NCBI GenBank assembly: GCA_023418535.1
Contig: JAEZZN010000097.1
Coordinates: 1 to 20,613, forward strand
Origin: Bacillota bacterium
GTDB taxonomy: Bacteria > Bacillota_A > Clostridia > Tissierellales > Peptoniphilaceae
Length of the DNA: 20,613 nucleotides
Direction: 5' to 3'
Position 1 is the first letter of the stretch; every line of letters begins with the position of its first letter. Both the position numbers and the translations under genes were made by a program. The notes beneath the pieces were generated by a model. The model was given only the letters and a program-made list of their open reading frames with translations. It made no database searches and had not been told where the DNA came from. This document shows, piece after piece, positions 14,127-20,613 of this stretch.

Positions 14127-15119
14127 ATGAAAAAGAAAATATTATGGATTGTAATTCCTTGTTACAATGAACAGGAAGTTCTTTCAATAACAGCTCCAAT
14201 GTTTTTGGAAAAATTAAATAGTCTTATTGCGTCAGATAAAATTTCTAACGAAAGTAGAATACTTTTTGTTAATGATGGCTCAAAAGATGAAACCTGGGAA
14301 ATTATCAAGAGTATAAGTAGACAAGATGAGCATTATTTAGGCATTAGTCAAAGTAGAAATAGAGGTCATCAAAATGCAGTTTTAGCTGGGTTGATGGAAG
14401 CAAAAGATTATGCAGATATCACAATTTCAATCGACTGTGATGGTCAAGATGATATTAACGCAATGGATGAAATGATTGAAAAATATATGGATGGATATGA
14501 TGTCATTTATGGAGTTAGAAATGACAGAACTACCGATACAATTTTTAAAAGATTTACTGCACAGACATATTATAAATTATTAAATAAACTTGGAGTTGAA
14601 GTTGTTTACAATCATGCAGATTATAGACTTATAAGCTCAAGAGTTTTAAATGAATTTAAGAATTTTAAGGAAGTAAATATATTTTTAAGAGGCTTAATAC
14701 CATTAGTTGGATTTAAAAGTACATCAGTTTATTATAAGAGAAATGAGCGTCTAGCTGGAGAAAGTCATTATCCTTTATTTAAGATGCTTTCTCTTGCGGC
14801 AGATGGCATAACAAGTCTTTCAATAAAACCTATTAGATTTGTAACTACACTTGGAATAGTGATGAGCTTTGTCGCATTTATAGGAGTAATATGGGCAATT
14901 ATAACAGCTCTTACAGGAAATAGCGTAAGTGGCTGGGCTTCACTTGTTTGTATAGTTTCACTTATCGGTGGATTGCAACTATTTTCTTTAGGGATAATTG
15001 GTGAATATGTAGGTAAAACATATTTAGAAACTAAGCAAAGACCAAGATATATTATTTCTGAAAGAACATATGAATATACAAAAAATATAAAGGACTATAC
15101 CGTTTATGAAGAAAATTAA
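14127..15119 (+). CDS. GT2 glycosyltransferase, GtrB/DPM1-like
   Basis: Probably transfers a sugar from a nucleotide donor to undecaprenyl phosphate at the cytoplasmic face, making a lipid-linked sugar for use outside the cell. The GT-A fold comes first: IVIPCYNE (8-15), FVNDGSKDETW with Asp50, SQSRNRGHQNAVLAG, and SIDCDGQDD (Asp103/Asp105 region) for metal and donor binding. Two C-terminal membrane helices (roughly 235-260 and 270-298) end in GIIGEYVGKTYLETKQRPRY, the usual GtrB/YkcC tail. Length 330 aa is typical. It overlaps the next gene by 14 nt. Which sugar is moved cannot be told. No GtrA-type flippase gene is seen nearby. Confidence 0.93.
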   Translation: MKKKILWIVIPCYNEQEVLSITAPMFLEKLNSLIASDKISNESRILFVNDGSKDETWEIIKSISRQDEHYLGISQSRNRGHQNAVLAGLMEAKDYADITISIDCDGQDDINAMDEMIEKYMDGYDVIYGVRNDRTTDTIFKRFTAQTYYKLLNKLGVEVVYNHADYRLISSRVLNEFKNFKEVNIFLRGLIPLVGFKSTSVYYKRNERLAGESHYPLFKMLSLAADGITSLSIKPIRFVTTLGIVMSFVAFIGVIWAIITALTGNSVSGWASLVCIVSLIGGLQLFSLGIIGEYVGKTYLETKQRPRYIISERTYEYTKNIKDYTVYEEN

Positions 15120-16599
15120 TAATAGATTGATAGATATCTTTAATATCATATCGAGAAGTTTAGCTTTTATATTTTTAGCTATATTAGTTGCTTTTTTGTT
15201 ATTTGGTTCTGTACATATTCAACTTACTGAAAAAATAGAATTTATATTTTGGAAGTTTTGTTGGGTATTTTTCTTATTTGGACATTTGCTAGCTATACTT
15301 TTGATTCGAAAAAATTATAGAAAAATTAATGAAAAGCTATTTTTTATTATACTTTCTGCAATTTATTTACTAATTGGAGCGTATATAATATATTTTCTAA
15401 GTTTTAGAATTAGAGCAGATGCATGGATTACATATACTGCGGGAAATGAAATTAGAAATGGAGATTTTTCAAGATTTGCAAAAACAGAATATCTAGGATA
15501 TTATCCTCATCAGCATGGAATGGTGTATTATAGCTATTTACTTACAAATATCATTGAAACTTCAAAGATATTGTTTAGTGCAAATATGTTAGAGATTATT
15601 GGAATAAACTATTTTATTTACAAGATTACAGATACTCTTTTTGATTCCGATAAATTGAAGAATTTACTAGCTATTTATTTATCATTTGCATTTGTACAAC
15701 AATTGATATTTATAACTTTTCCGTACAATTTAATCCCTGGATTTTTATTTATGATAATCGGACTTTATTTTGTAATTAAGTTTAATCAAAATAAAGGACA
15801 CAATAATTTGTTTTTTGCGTTACCATTTTTAATAATTTCTTGTTTTATTAGATCAAATTATATTATTGTTGTCATTGCAATATTTATATATATTTGGATT
15901 ACCAATGTAAATAAGTTAAATTCGCTTAAATTTTTGATTGCATTTTTAATTTTTAATCAAATATTTTCTTTTTCAACTAAGAAATTTACAGAAAATCTTA
16001 CAGGCTATGAAGTAAGTTCTGGTGCTCCTAAAATTCTTTGGATTGCAATGGGCACAGACCCTGAAAATTGGAGAATTGGACCAGGTTGGTACAATGGATT
16101 TAATAAATCTGTAATGGAAGAAACCGATTACGATTTTGATAAAGCAGGGAAAATTGGGAAAGAAAAATTAATAGAAAATTTAAGATATTATGTTTCAAAT
16201 CCTAAAGAAGTAGGGGAATTTTTTGGAATAAAATTTTTAACTACATGGGGGGAACCTACTTATGAATCCATTTGGAGTGGACCGCATATCAAATATGAGC
16301 AGGAAAATAATAGTAAAATACTAAATTCATTATTTAATGAGGGGAAATTATATTGGGTAATGTATAATTATATGAAATCAATACAATTTCTGATATATGC
16401 ATTATGTTTATATTACTTATTTAATTGGAAAATATATAATAAAAAACTTTCAATTTTCTTTATATATTTCTTAGGCGGAGTTGTATTCCATCTGATATGG
16501 GAAACAAAGAGTCAATACGTATATCCATATGTAATTCTTTTAATACCTAATGTTTGTGAAAGTCTAGGATATTTATTTAAGAAAAAGAAAATAATATAG
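15106..16599 (+). CDS. Polytopic membrane protein, probable GT-C-type glycosyltransferase
   Basis: Likely uses the polyprenyl-phosphate sugar made by the preceding enzyme to decorate a surface polymer or protein. About 11-12 hydrophobic helices are spread over 497 residues. The first large outer loop follows helix 3 and carries an acidic site (RADAWITY) and a YYPHQHG motif, features found in GT-C enzymes. A second large outer loop lies at about 290-420. The end has ETKSQYVYPY, resembling the E-x-R-Y-x-P tail motif of bacterial members. The family is assigned by topology and motifs, not by a close match. It overlaps the GT2 gene by 14 nt, strong evidence for a functional pair, and ends about 80 nt before the ABC-F gene. 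Confidence 0.7.
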   Translation: MKKINNRLIDIFNIISRSLAFIFLAILVAFLLFGSVHIQLTEKIEFIFWKFCWVFFLFGHLLAILLIRKNYRKINEKLFFIILSAIYLLIGAYIIYFLSFRIRADAWITYTAGNEIRNGDFSRFAKTEYLGYYPHQHGMVYYSYLLTNIIETSKILFSANMLEIIGINYFIYKITDTLFDSDKLKNLLAIYLSFAFVQQLIFITFPYNLIPGFLFMIIGLYFVIKFNQNKGHNNLFFALPFLIISCFIRSNYIIVVIAIFIYIWITNVNKLNSLKFLIAFLIFNQIFSFSTKKFTENLTGYEVSSGAPKILWIAMGTDPENWRIGPGWYNGFNKSVMEETDYDFDKAGKIGKEKLIENLRYYVSNPKEVGEFFGIKFLTTWGEPTYESIWSGPHIKYEQENNSKILNSLFNEGKLYWVMYNYMKSIQFLIYALCLYYLFNWKIYNKKLSIFFIYFLGGVVFHLIWETKSQYVYPYVILLIPNVCESLGYLFKKKKII

Positions 16600-16606
16600 T
16601 ATGATT

Positions 16607-16656
16607 ATGTTCAAAACATCTGAAAGAAAATCTAAAGAAAATATTGTTTTGAACAT
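16607..16656. repeat. 12-bp inverted repeat in the leader of the ABC-F gene
   Basis: ATGTTCAAAACA (16607-16618) and TGTTTTGAACAT (16645-16656) are exact reverse complements separated by 26 nt of purine-rich sequence. No T-tract follows. It lies 17 nt upstream of the ribosome binding site GGAGG (16673-16677) and within a reading frame that runs from ATG 16601 into the ABC-F gene. It could be an operator for a dimeric regulator or an RNA stem controlling translation. Confidence 0.65.
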
Positions 16657-16681
16657 TGCTAAAATATACTACGGAGGGAAG

Positions 16682-18241
16682 ATGAGTATTTTATCAGTGT
16701 CAAATCTTTCACATAGCTATGGTGGGAGAGAAATACTTGAAAATGTAAATTTTAGATTATTAAAAGGAGAACATGTTGGTTTAATAGGGCCGAATGGTGA
16801 AGGAAAATCATCCTTTATGAATATTATAACTGGTAAATTAATACCAGATAATGGAACTATTGAATGGGCTAAATATGTTAAAGTAGGATATTTAGATCAA
16901 TTAGCATCTTATGACAAAGATGTGACAGTAAGAGAAGTTCTTCAAGATGCTTTTTTAGATTTGTTTGAGAAAGAAGCTAGAATAAATGAAATTTATATGG
17001 CTATGGCAGATGCTAGTGAAGATGAGTTAAATGAAATGATGGAAGAAGTAGGACTTCTTCAAGATATAATAGAATCAAGAGATTTTTACGCAATTGATGC
17101 AAAAGTTGATGAAATTGCACATAGTATGGGAATCATAGATTTGGGATTAGATACTAAATTTTCGGATTTATCAGGTGGACAAAGATCAAAGGTGCTTCTT
17201 TCAAAATTATTATTAGAAAAGCCAGATATTTTAATGCTTGATGAACCTACAAACTATTTAGATGAAGATCAAATAGAATGGCTTAGAAGATATTTACAGA
17301 ATTATGAAAATGCATTTTTACTTATATCGCATGATATAGAATTTTTGGATTCAGTAATAAATTTAATTTATCATGTTGAAAATAAAGAATTAAATAGATA
17401 TGTTGGAAATTATTCAGAATTTGAAAGATTATATGAATTAAAGCAAAGACAAATCGAAAATGCATATAAAAAACAGCAACAAGAGATTAAAAGACTTGAA
17501 GATTTTGTTGCAAGAAATAAAGCTAATATTGCTACACGAAACATGGCGATGTCACGACAAAAAATTCTTGATAAAATGGATAGAATTGAATTACAAAAAG
17601 AAAAACCAGATCCAGAATTTGAATTTAAAGAGATAGGATCTACATCAAGATTAATATTTGAAACAAAAGATTTGGTAATTGGTTATGATAAAGATAATCC
17701 ACTTACAAAACCATTAAATTTAAGGATGGATAGAGGTGATAGAATAGTAATAACTGGTATGAATGGTTTAGGTAAAACTACTCTGGTAAGAACTATTTTA
17801 GGTGAAATACCTCCATTATCTGGAGAAATTCATTTTGGACAAAATCTAAATATAGGATATTTTAAACAAGAAGAATCTTATGGAAAAGAAACAGGAATAG
17901 AAGATTTTTGGGATGCATTTCCATCACTATTACAAAATGAAGTAAGAGCAGCACTTTCAAAATGTGGCTTAACTACTGAACAATATGAATCACAAGTCAA
18001 AGTTCTTTCAGGTGGTGAGAAAGCTAAGCTTAGATTATGTAAAGTTATAAATAAGCCTACAAATATAATAATGCTTGATGAACCTACAAACCATTTAGAT
18101 CAAGTTGCAAAAGAAGAGTTAAAAAGAGCGTTGAAAGAATATAATGGTGGACTATTTTTAATTTCACACGAAAAAGCTTTTTATGATGATCTAGCATCAA
18201 ATATTTGGGATATGGAAGAATTTAGTTTATTATTCAAATAA
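16682..18241 (+). CDS. ABC-F family ATPase, YfmM-like
   Basis: A soluble twin-ATPase protein without membrane domains; ABC-F proteins act on the ribosome at the tRNA exit site, as translation factors or antibiotic-protection proteins. Domain 1 has Walker A GPNGEGKS (36-43), signature LSGGQ (163-167) and Walker B with Asp187/Glu188. Domain 2 has Walker A GMNGLGKT (359-366), LSGGE (442-446) and Walker B with Asp466/Glu467. The interdomain linker (about 255-310, with VARNKANIATRNMAMSRQK) is the ribosome-contacting arm. From memory the sequence closely resembles Bacillus YfmM, also about 519 residues. A frame opens at ATG 16601, but ATG 16682 follows a strong GGAGG and begins with the family's MSIL start. 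A resistance role is not shown. Confidence 0.93.
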   Translation: MSILSVSNLSHSYGGREILENVNFRLLKGEHVGLIGPNGEGKSSFMNIITGKLIPDNGTIEWAKYVKVGYLDQLASYDKDVTVREVLQDAFLDLFEKEARINEIYMAMADASEDELNEMMEEVGLLQDIIESRDFYAIDAKVDEIAHSMGIIDLGLDTKFSDLSGGQRSKVLLSKLLLEKPDILMLDEPTNYLDEDQIEWLRRYLQNYENAFLLISHDIEFLDSVINLIYHVENKELNRYVGNYSEFERLYELKQRQIENAYKKQQQEIKRLEDFVARNKANIATRNMAMSRQKILDKMDRIELQKEKPDPEFEFKEIGSTSRLIFETKDLVIGYDKDNPLTKPLNLRMDRGDRIVITGMNGLGKTTLVRTILGEIPPLSGEIHFGQNLNIGYFKQEESYGKETGIEDFWDAFPSLLQNEVRAALSKCGLTTEQYESQVKVLSGGEKAKLRLCKVINKPTNIIMLDEPTNHLDQVAKEELKRALKEYNGGLFLISHEKAFYDDLASNIWDMEEFSLLFK

Positions 18242-18268
18242 AAGATAGCTTTATAAAATTTTAATATA

Positions 18269-18277
18269 TGTTATAAT
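18269..18277 (+). promoter_or_regulatory. Extended -10 promoter of the lipoprotein gene
   Basis: TGTTATAAT, with a weak TTTATA (18250-18255) 16 bp upstream of TATAAT as a possible -35. The predicted start is near 18284, about 30 nt before the ATG. Confidence 0.55.
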
Positions 18278-18315
18278 ATGATATGTTTATAAGCAAAGAT
18301 TTAAGAGAGGAAAAT

Positions 18316-18810
18316 ATGAAGAAAAAATTAATAGTTTTATTAGGAGCAATCGTATTTTTAGTTGCTTGTAATAAAAATGTTGAAACAGAAAAAGAAACAG
18401 TTCAAGAAACTGTAAAGGAAACAATTCAAGAAACACAAAAAGAAACCGAAACAGAAACTGAAGAAGAAACAGAAAAAGAAACAGAAAAAGAAACAGTTCA
18501 AGAAACTGAGAAAGAAACACAATCAGAAACTGATTTTGAAAATCCAATACCTGATCAATTTACAATTGATGATTTTGAAAATAAAGAAGATTATATTATA
18601 TATAAATTAAAACCAATTACAAATATAAAAAACTTATCAGTTTTAGCTACTGGTAATGAAATAAATATAAATGGAATTTTAGCAGAAGAATACCAAGTAT
18701 ATGAAGATAATTCAGGACACATAGTAACACATGGTTATTATGCGGTAGATAATGCAGGTGTTATTTATGAAAATGATATAATCACAAATCAATGGATTGA
18801 AATTGAATAA
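18316..18810 (+). CDS. Lipoprotein with Glu/Thr repeat stalk, unknown function
   Basis: Not recognised. ATG 18316 follows the ribosome binding site AGAGAGG and starts a type II signal peptide: KKK, a hydrophobic core, then the lipobox LVAC, with lipidation expected at Cys18. Residues 23-73 are a low-complexity stretch built of ETxKET/ETVQET units, strongly acidic and without hydrophobic residues except Val/Ile, so probably an extended spacer that lifts the distal domain off the membrane. Residues 75-164 form a mixed hydrophilic domain (ending HGYYAVDNAGVIYENDIITNQWIEIE) likely to be beta-rich; it has no cysteine and no motif I can name. 164 aa. An upstream in-frame ATG at 18283 lacks a ribosome binding site and would bury the signal peptide. 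Transcribed alone, between its promoter and a terminator. Confidence 0.85.
   Translation: MKKKLIVLLGAIVFLVACNKNVETEKETVQETVKETIQETQKETETETEEETEKETEKETVQETEKETQSETDFENPIPDQFTIDDFENKEDYIIYKLKPITNIKNLSVLATGNEININGILAEEYQVYEDNSGHIVTHGYYAVDNAGVIYENDIITNQWIEIE
18382..18537 (+). repeat. In-frame GAAACA-type tandem repeats in the lipoprotein gene
   Basis: Degenerate 6-bp units (GAAACA, GAAAAA, GAAACT) run through the stalk-coding part. A 31-bp stretch at 18382-18412 recurs without change at 18478-18508, 96 bp apart (32 codons). Since units are multiples of 3, slippage or recombination would alter stalk length without breaking the frame. Confidence 0.85.
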
Positions 18811-18835
18811 TTGATAATATTAATAAAAGATTTAT

Positions 18836-18878
18836 AAAATACTACAATGAAAATAAATTTGTAGTATTTTTTTTATCT
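18836..18878 (+). terminator. Terminator after the lipoprotein gene
   Basis: AAAATACTACAA (18836-18847) pairs perfectly with TTGTAGTATTTT (18859-18870), followed by more T's. Confidence 0.88.
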
Positions 18879-18941
18879 TAAATAAAATATTTAAATCAAT
18901 ATATAATACATAGCTTTTATATAGTAAATATCACCATTTAA

Positions 18942-18950
18942 TGATATAAT
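18942..18950 (+). promoter_or_regulatory. Extended -10 promoter of pheST
   Basis: TGATATAAT about 22 nt before the pheS start codon. The predicted leader is only about 15 nt, just enough for the ribosome binding site, leaving no room for a T-box. Confidence 0.55.
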
Positions 18951-18972
18951 TAATAAGATTATGGAGGTAAAT

Positions 18973-19995
18973 ATGAAAGAAAGATTAGAAGAAATTAAAA
19001 TTAAATCACTTGAAGCCATAAAAACCGCAAAAGAAGAAAGCGGAGTTGAAGAATTAAGAGTAAAACTTCTTGGAAAAAAAGGAGAATTAACACTTTTACT
19101 TAAAGAAATGGGCAAACTTTCTAAAGAAGAAAGACCAGTAGTTGGTAAAATTGCAAATGAAATTAGAAAAGAAATTGAAAAAGCAATAGAAGAAAAGAAA
19201 GAAAGCTTTAAGTGGGAAAAACTTAGAAAAAGACTAATAGATGAAAGAATTGATGTGACAGCATCAAAAGATGAAGTAAAATCGGGGCATAGACATCCAC
19301 TTAATCAGACTATGGAAGAGTTAGAGAATTTATTTAGATATATGGGATTTTCAGTAATTGATGGACCAGAGATAGAAACGGTTGAAAATAATTTTGATAA
19401 ATTAAATTCACCAAAAAACCATCCTTCCAGAGACTTAAGTGATACATTTTATATAGACAAAGAAACATTACTTAGAACTCATACATCCCCAGTACAAGTG
19501 CGTACTATGCTTAGCCAAAAACCTCCAATAAGAATGGTTTCAGCAGGTCGTACATTTAGATTTGATGAAGTAGATGCAACACATTCACCAATGTTCCACC
19601 AAATTGAAGGGCTTGTAGTTGGTGAAAATGTTTCAATGGCAAATTTAATAGATACGATAAATGTATTTATTAAGGAATTATTTGGAGAAGAATTTGAAAC
19701 AAGATTTAGACCTCACTATTTCCCGTTTACAGAGCCATCAATGGAAGTTGATGTTTCATGCTTTAATTGTAAAGGAAAAGGCTGTGAAGTATGCCATAAT
19801 ACAGGATGGTCAATGGAACTTTTAGGATGTGGTATGGTTCATCCACAAGTGCTTGAAAATTGTGGAATAGATAGTAAAAAATATACTGGTTTTGCATTTG
19901 GTATGGGTGTAGACCGTATAACAATGGTTAAATATGGTCTTGATGATATAAGACTTATTTATGAAAATGACAAGAGATTTTTAGAACAGTTTTAG
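18973..19995 (+). CDS. pheS: Phenylalanine-tRNA ligase alpha subunit
   Basis: Catalytic subunit of the alpha2-beta2 enzyme that charges tRNA-Phe. The N-terminal coiled-coil arm (about 1-90, Lys/Glu-rich) binds tRNA. The class II core has motif 2 RTFRFDEVDATHSPMFHQ (from Arg193) and motif 3 FAFGMGVDR (307-315). The CFNCKGKGCEVC segment near 257-268 is a normal feature of bacterial PheS. ATG 18973 is chosen over the in-frame ATG 18961 because the latter overlaps the ribosome binding site GGAGG (18963-18967), giving 340 aa, a usual length. pheT starts 8 nt after the stop. No T-box lies upstream, unlike many related bacteria. Confidence 0.97.
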   Translation: MKERLEEIKIKSLEAIKTAKEESGVEELRVKLLGKKGELTLLLKEMGKLSKEERPVVGKIANEIRKEIEKAIEEKKESFKWEKLRKRLIDERIDVTASKDEVKSGHRHPLNQTMEELENLFRYMGFSVIDGPEIETVENNFDKLNSPKNHPSRDLSDTFYIDKETLLRTHTSPVQVRTMLSQKPPIRMVSAGRTFRFDEVDATHSPMFHQIEGLVVGENVSMANLIDTINVFIKELFGEEFETRFRPHYFPFTEPSMEVDVSCFNCKGKGCEVCHNTGWSMELLGCGMVHPQVLENCGIDSKKYTGFAFGMGVDRITMVKYGLDDIRLIYENDKRFLEQF

Positions 19996-20003
19996 GGGGA
20001 TAG

Positions 20004-20613
20004 ATGTTAGTACCAGTAAAATGGCTTAGAGAATATGTAGATATTAAAGCTGACGCAAAAGAAATAGCAAAAAAAGTAACAGATTCTGGTTCACATGTTG
20101 AATCCATTAGAAGATATAATGGATTATCTAATTTAGTTATAGCTCAAATATTAGAAATAAATAAACATGAAAATGCAGACAATCTTTCAATTGTAAAACT
20201 TGATTTAGGAAGTGAAGAATTAGAAGTAGTAACAGGTGCAAAGAATATGAAAGTTTCTGACAATGTAGTACTGGCAAAAGTGGGTGCAACATTACCAGGA
20301 AATATCACAATTGATGTAGCTGAGTTTAAAGGAGTACAATCTCCAGGAATGTTATGTAGTTACAAAGAGCTTGGTGTATCAGATAATTTAGCGCCTAAGA
20401 ACTGTGAAGATGGAATTATTATTTTAGGAAATGAAGTAAAACCTGGTGATGATGCAATAAAGGCGTTAGATTTAGATGATGATATTATTGAATTTGAAAT
20501 TACACCAAATAGACCAGACTGTTTATCAATTATAGGAATGGCAAGAGAAGTAGCTGCAGTATATGACACTAAAATAAAACACCCATCAATTAAGATTGAA
20601 AGAAAAGAAGATT
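20004..20613 (+). CDS. pheT: Phenylalanine-tRNA ligase beta subunit (5' part, runs off the window)
   Basis: The first 203 codons of the non-catalytic subunit. The sequence starts MLVPVKWLREYVDI, the typical PheT N-terminus, followed by the OB-fold tRNA-binding domain (about 39-150, with ENADNLSIVKLDLG, VVTGAKNM and GVQSPGMLCSYKELG). The beginning of the B3/B4 editing region then follows (EFEITPNRPDCLSIIGMAREVAA). The full protein should be near 800 residues, so about three quarters lie beyond 20613. The ribosome binding site GGGGGA directly precedes the ATG and partly overlaps the pheS stop, so the two are co-translated. The open end is due to the window boundary, not to truncation of the gene. 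Confidence 0.96.
   Translation, partial: MLVPVKWLREYVDIKADAKEIAKKVTDSGSHVESIRRYNGLSNLVIAQILEINKHENADNLSIVKLDLGSEELEVVTGAKNMKVSDNVVLAKVGATLPGNITIDVAEFKGVQSPGMLCSYKELGVSDNLAPKNCEDGIIILGNEVKPGDDAIKALDLDDDIIEFEITPNRPDCLSIIGMAREVAAVYDTKIKHPSIKIERKED

Noticed and set aside
16601..16681. 27-residue N-terminal extension of the ABC-F protein
   Set aside because: The start at 16682 has a strong GGAGG and matches the family N-terminus. The extension has no ribosome binding site and crosses an inverted repeat, so it is treated as leader.
18811..18972. T-box leader upstream of pheS
   Set aside because: The gap holds a terminator for the lipoprotein gene and an extended -10 only about 22 nt before the ATG. 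No specifier stem or conserved T-box sequence is seen, and there is no room for one.
1..20613. CRISPR arrays, insertion sequences, prophage genes
   Set aside because: No regularly spaced repeats, transposase motifs or phage genes were seen on either strand.

Overview
The window is strongly AT-rich, low-GC Gram-positive (Bacillota) chromosome. Gene content points to an anaerobe: a class III ribonucleotide reductase with its activase, an Rnf-type membrane redox operon, strong AGGAGG-type ribosome binding sites, and extended -10 (TGnTATAAT) promoters. The polA-coaE-lytic transglycosylase order, the VaFE-repeat surface protein fragment and the very low GC suggest a Clostridia/Tissierellia member, perhaps Peptoniphilaceae. 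That placement is inference. All intact protein genes are on the + strand; the only clear minus-strand gene is a tRNA-Leu(CAA).

Layout: (1) 1-460, a decayed 3' end of a sortase-anchored VaFE-repeat surface protein, with a 22-bp perfect palindrome upstream and a terminator shared with the tRNA. (2) 552-680, tRNA-Leu(CAA) and its promoter on the minus strand. (3) 777-4672, polA, coaE and a membrane-anchored lytic transglycosylase, overlapping and ending at a terminator. (4) 4753-9787, an rnfC-D-G-E-A operon with its own promoter and terminator. (5) 9805-10389, a monocistronic unit for an unknown four-helix membrane protein. (6) 10390-13327, an unexplained structured leader, two NrdR boxes over a promoter, then nrdD-nrdG. 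(7) 13454-14066, a tag DNA glycosylase. (8) 14127-18241, a GT2 polyprenyl-phosphate glycosyltransferase, a polytopic GT-C-like protein and a YfmM-like ABC-F ATPase. (9) 18269-18875, a lipoprotein with a Glu/Thr repeat stalk. (10) 18942-end, pheS and the 5' part of pheT.

The most unusual part is the Rnf operon. The usual rnfB, which feeds ferredoxin electrons into the complex, is absent, and the operon closes with a strong terminator after rnfA. RnfA and RnfE contain no cysteine at all: the four residues that normally hold the intramembrane iron-sulfur cluster are Asn25 and Asn113 in RnfA, and Val22 and Ser105 in RnfE. RnfC keeps both 4Fe-4S motifs and its nucleotide/flavin fold, and RnfD keeps its flavinylation threonine. 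RnfG is enlarged to three tandem FMN-binding domains. Together these changes remove the ferredoxin-RnfB-RnfA/E branch and enlarge the outward-facing flavin arm. The most economical reading is a derived Rnf that moves electrons between NADH and an extracytoplasmic acceptor rather than from ferredoxin to NAD. This is a hypothesis from sequence only.
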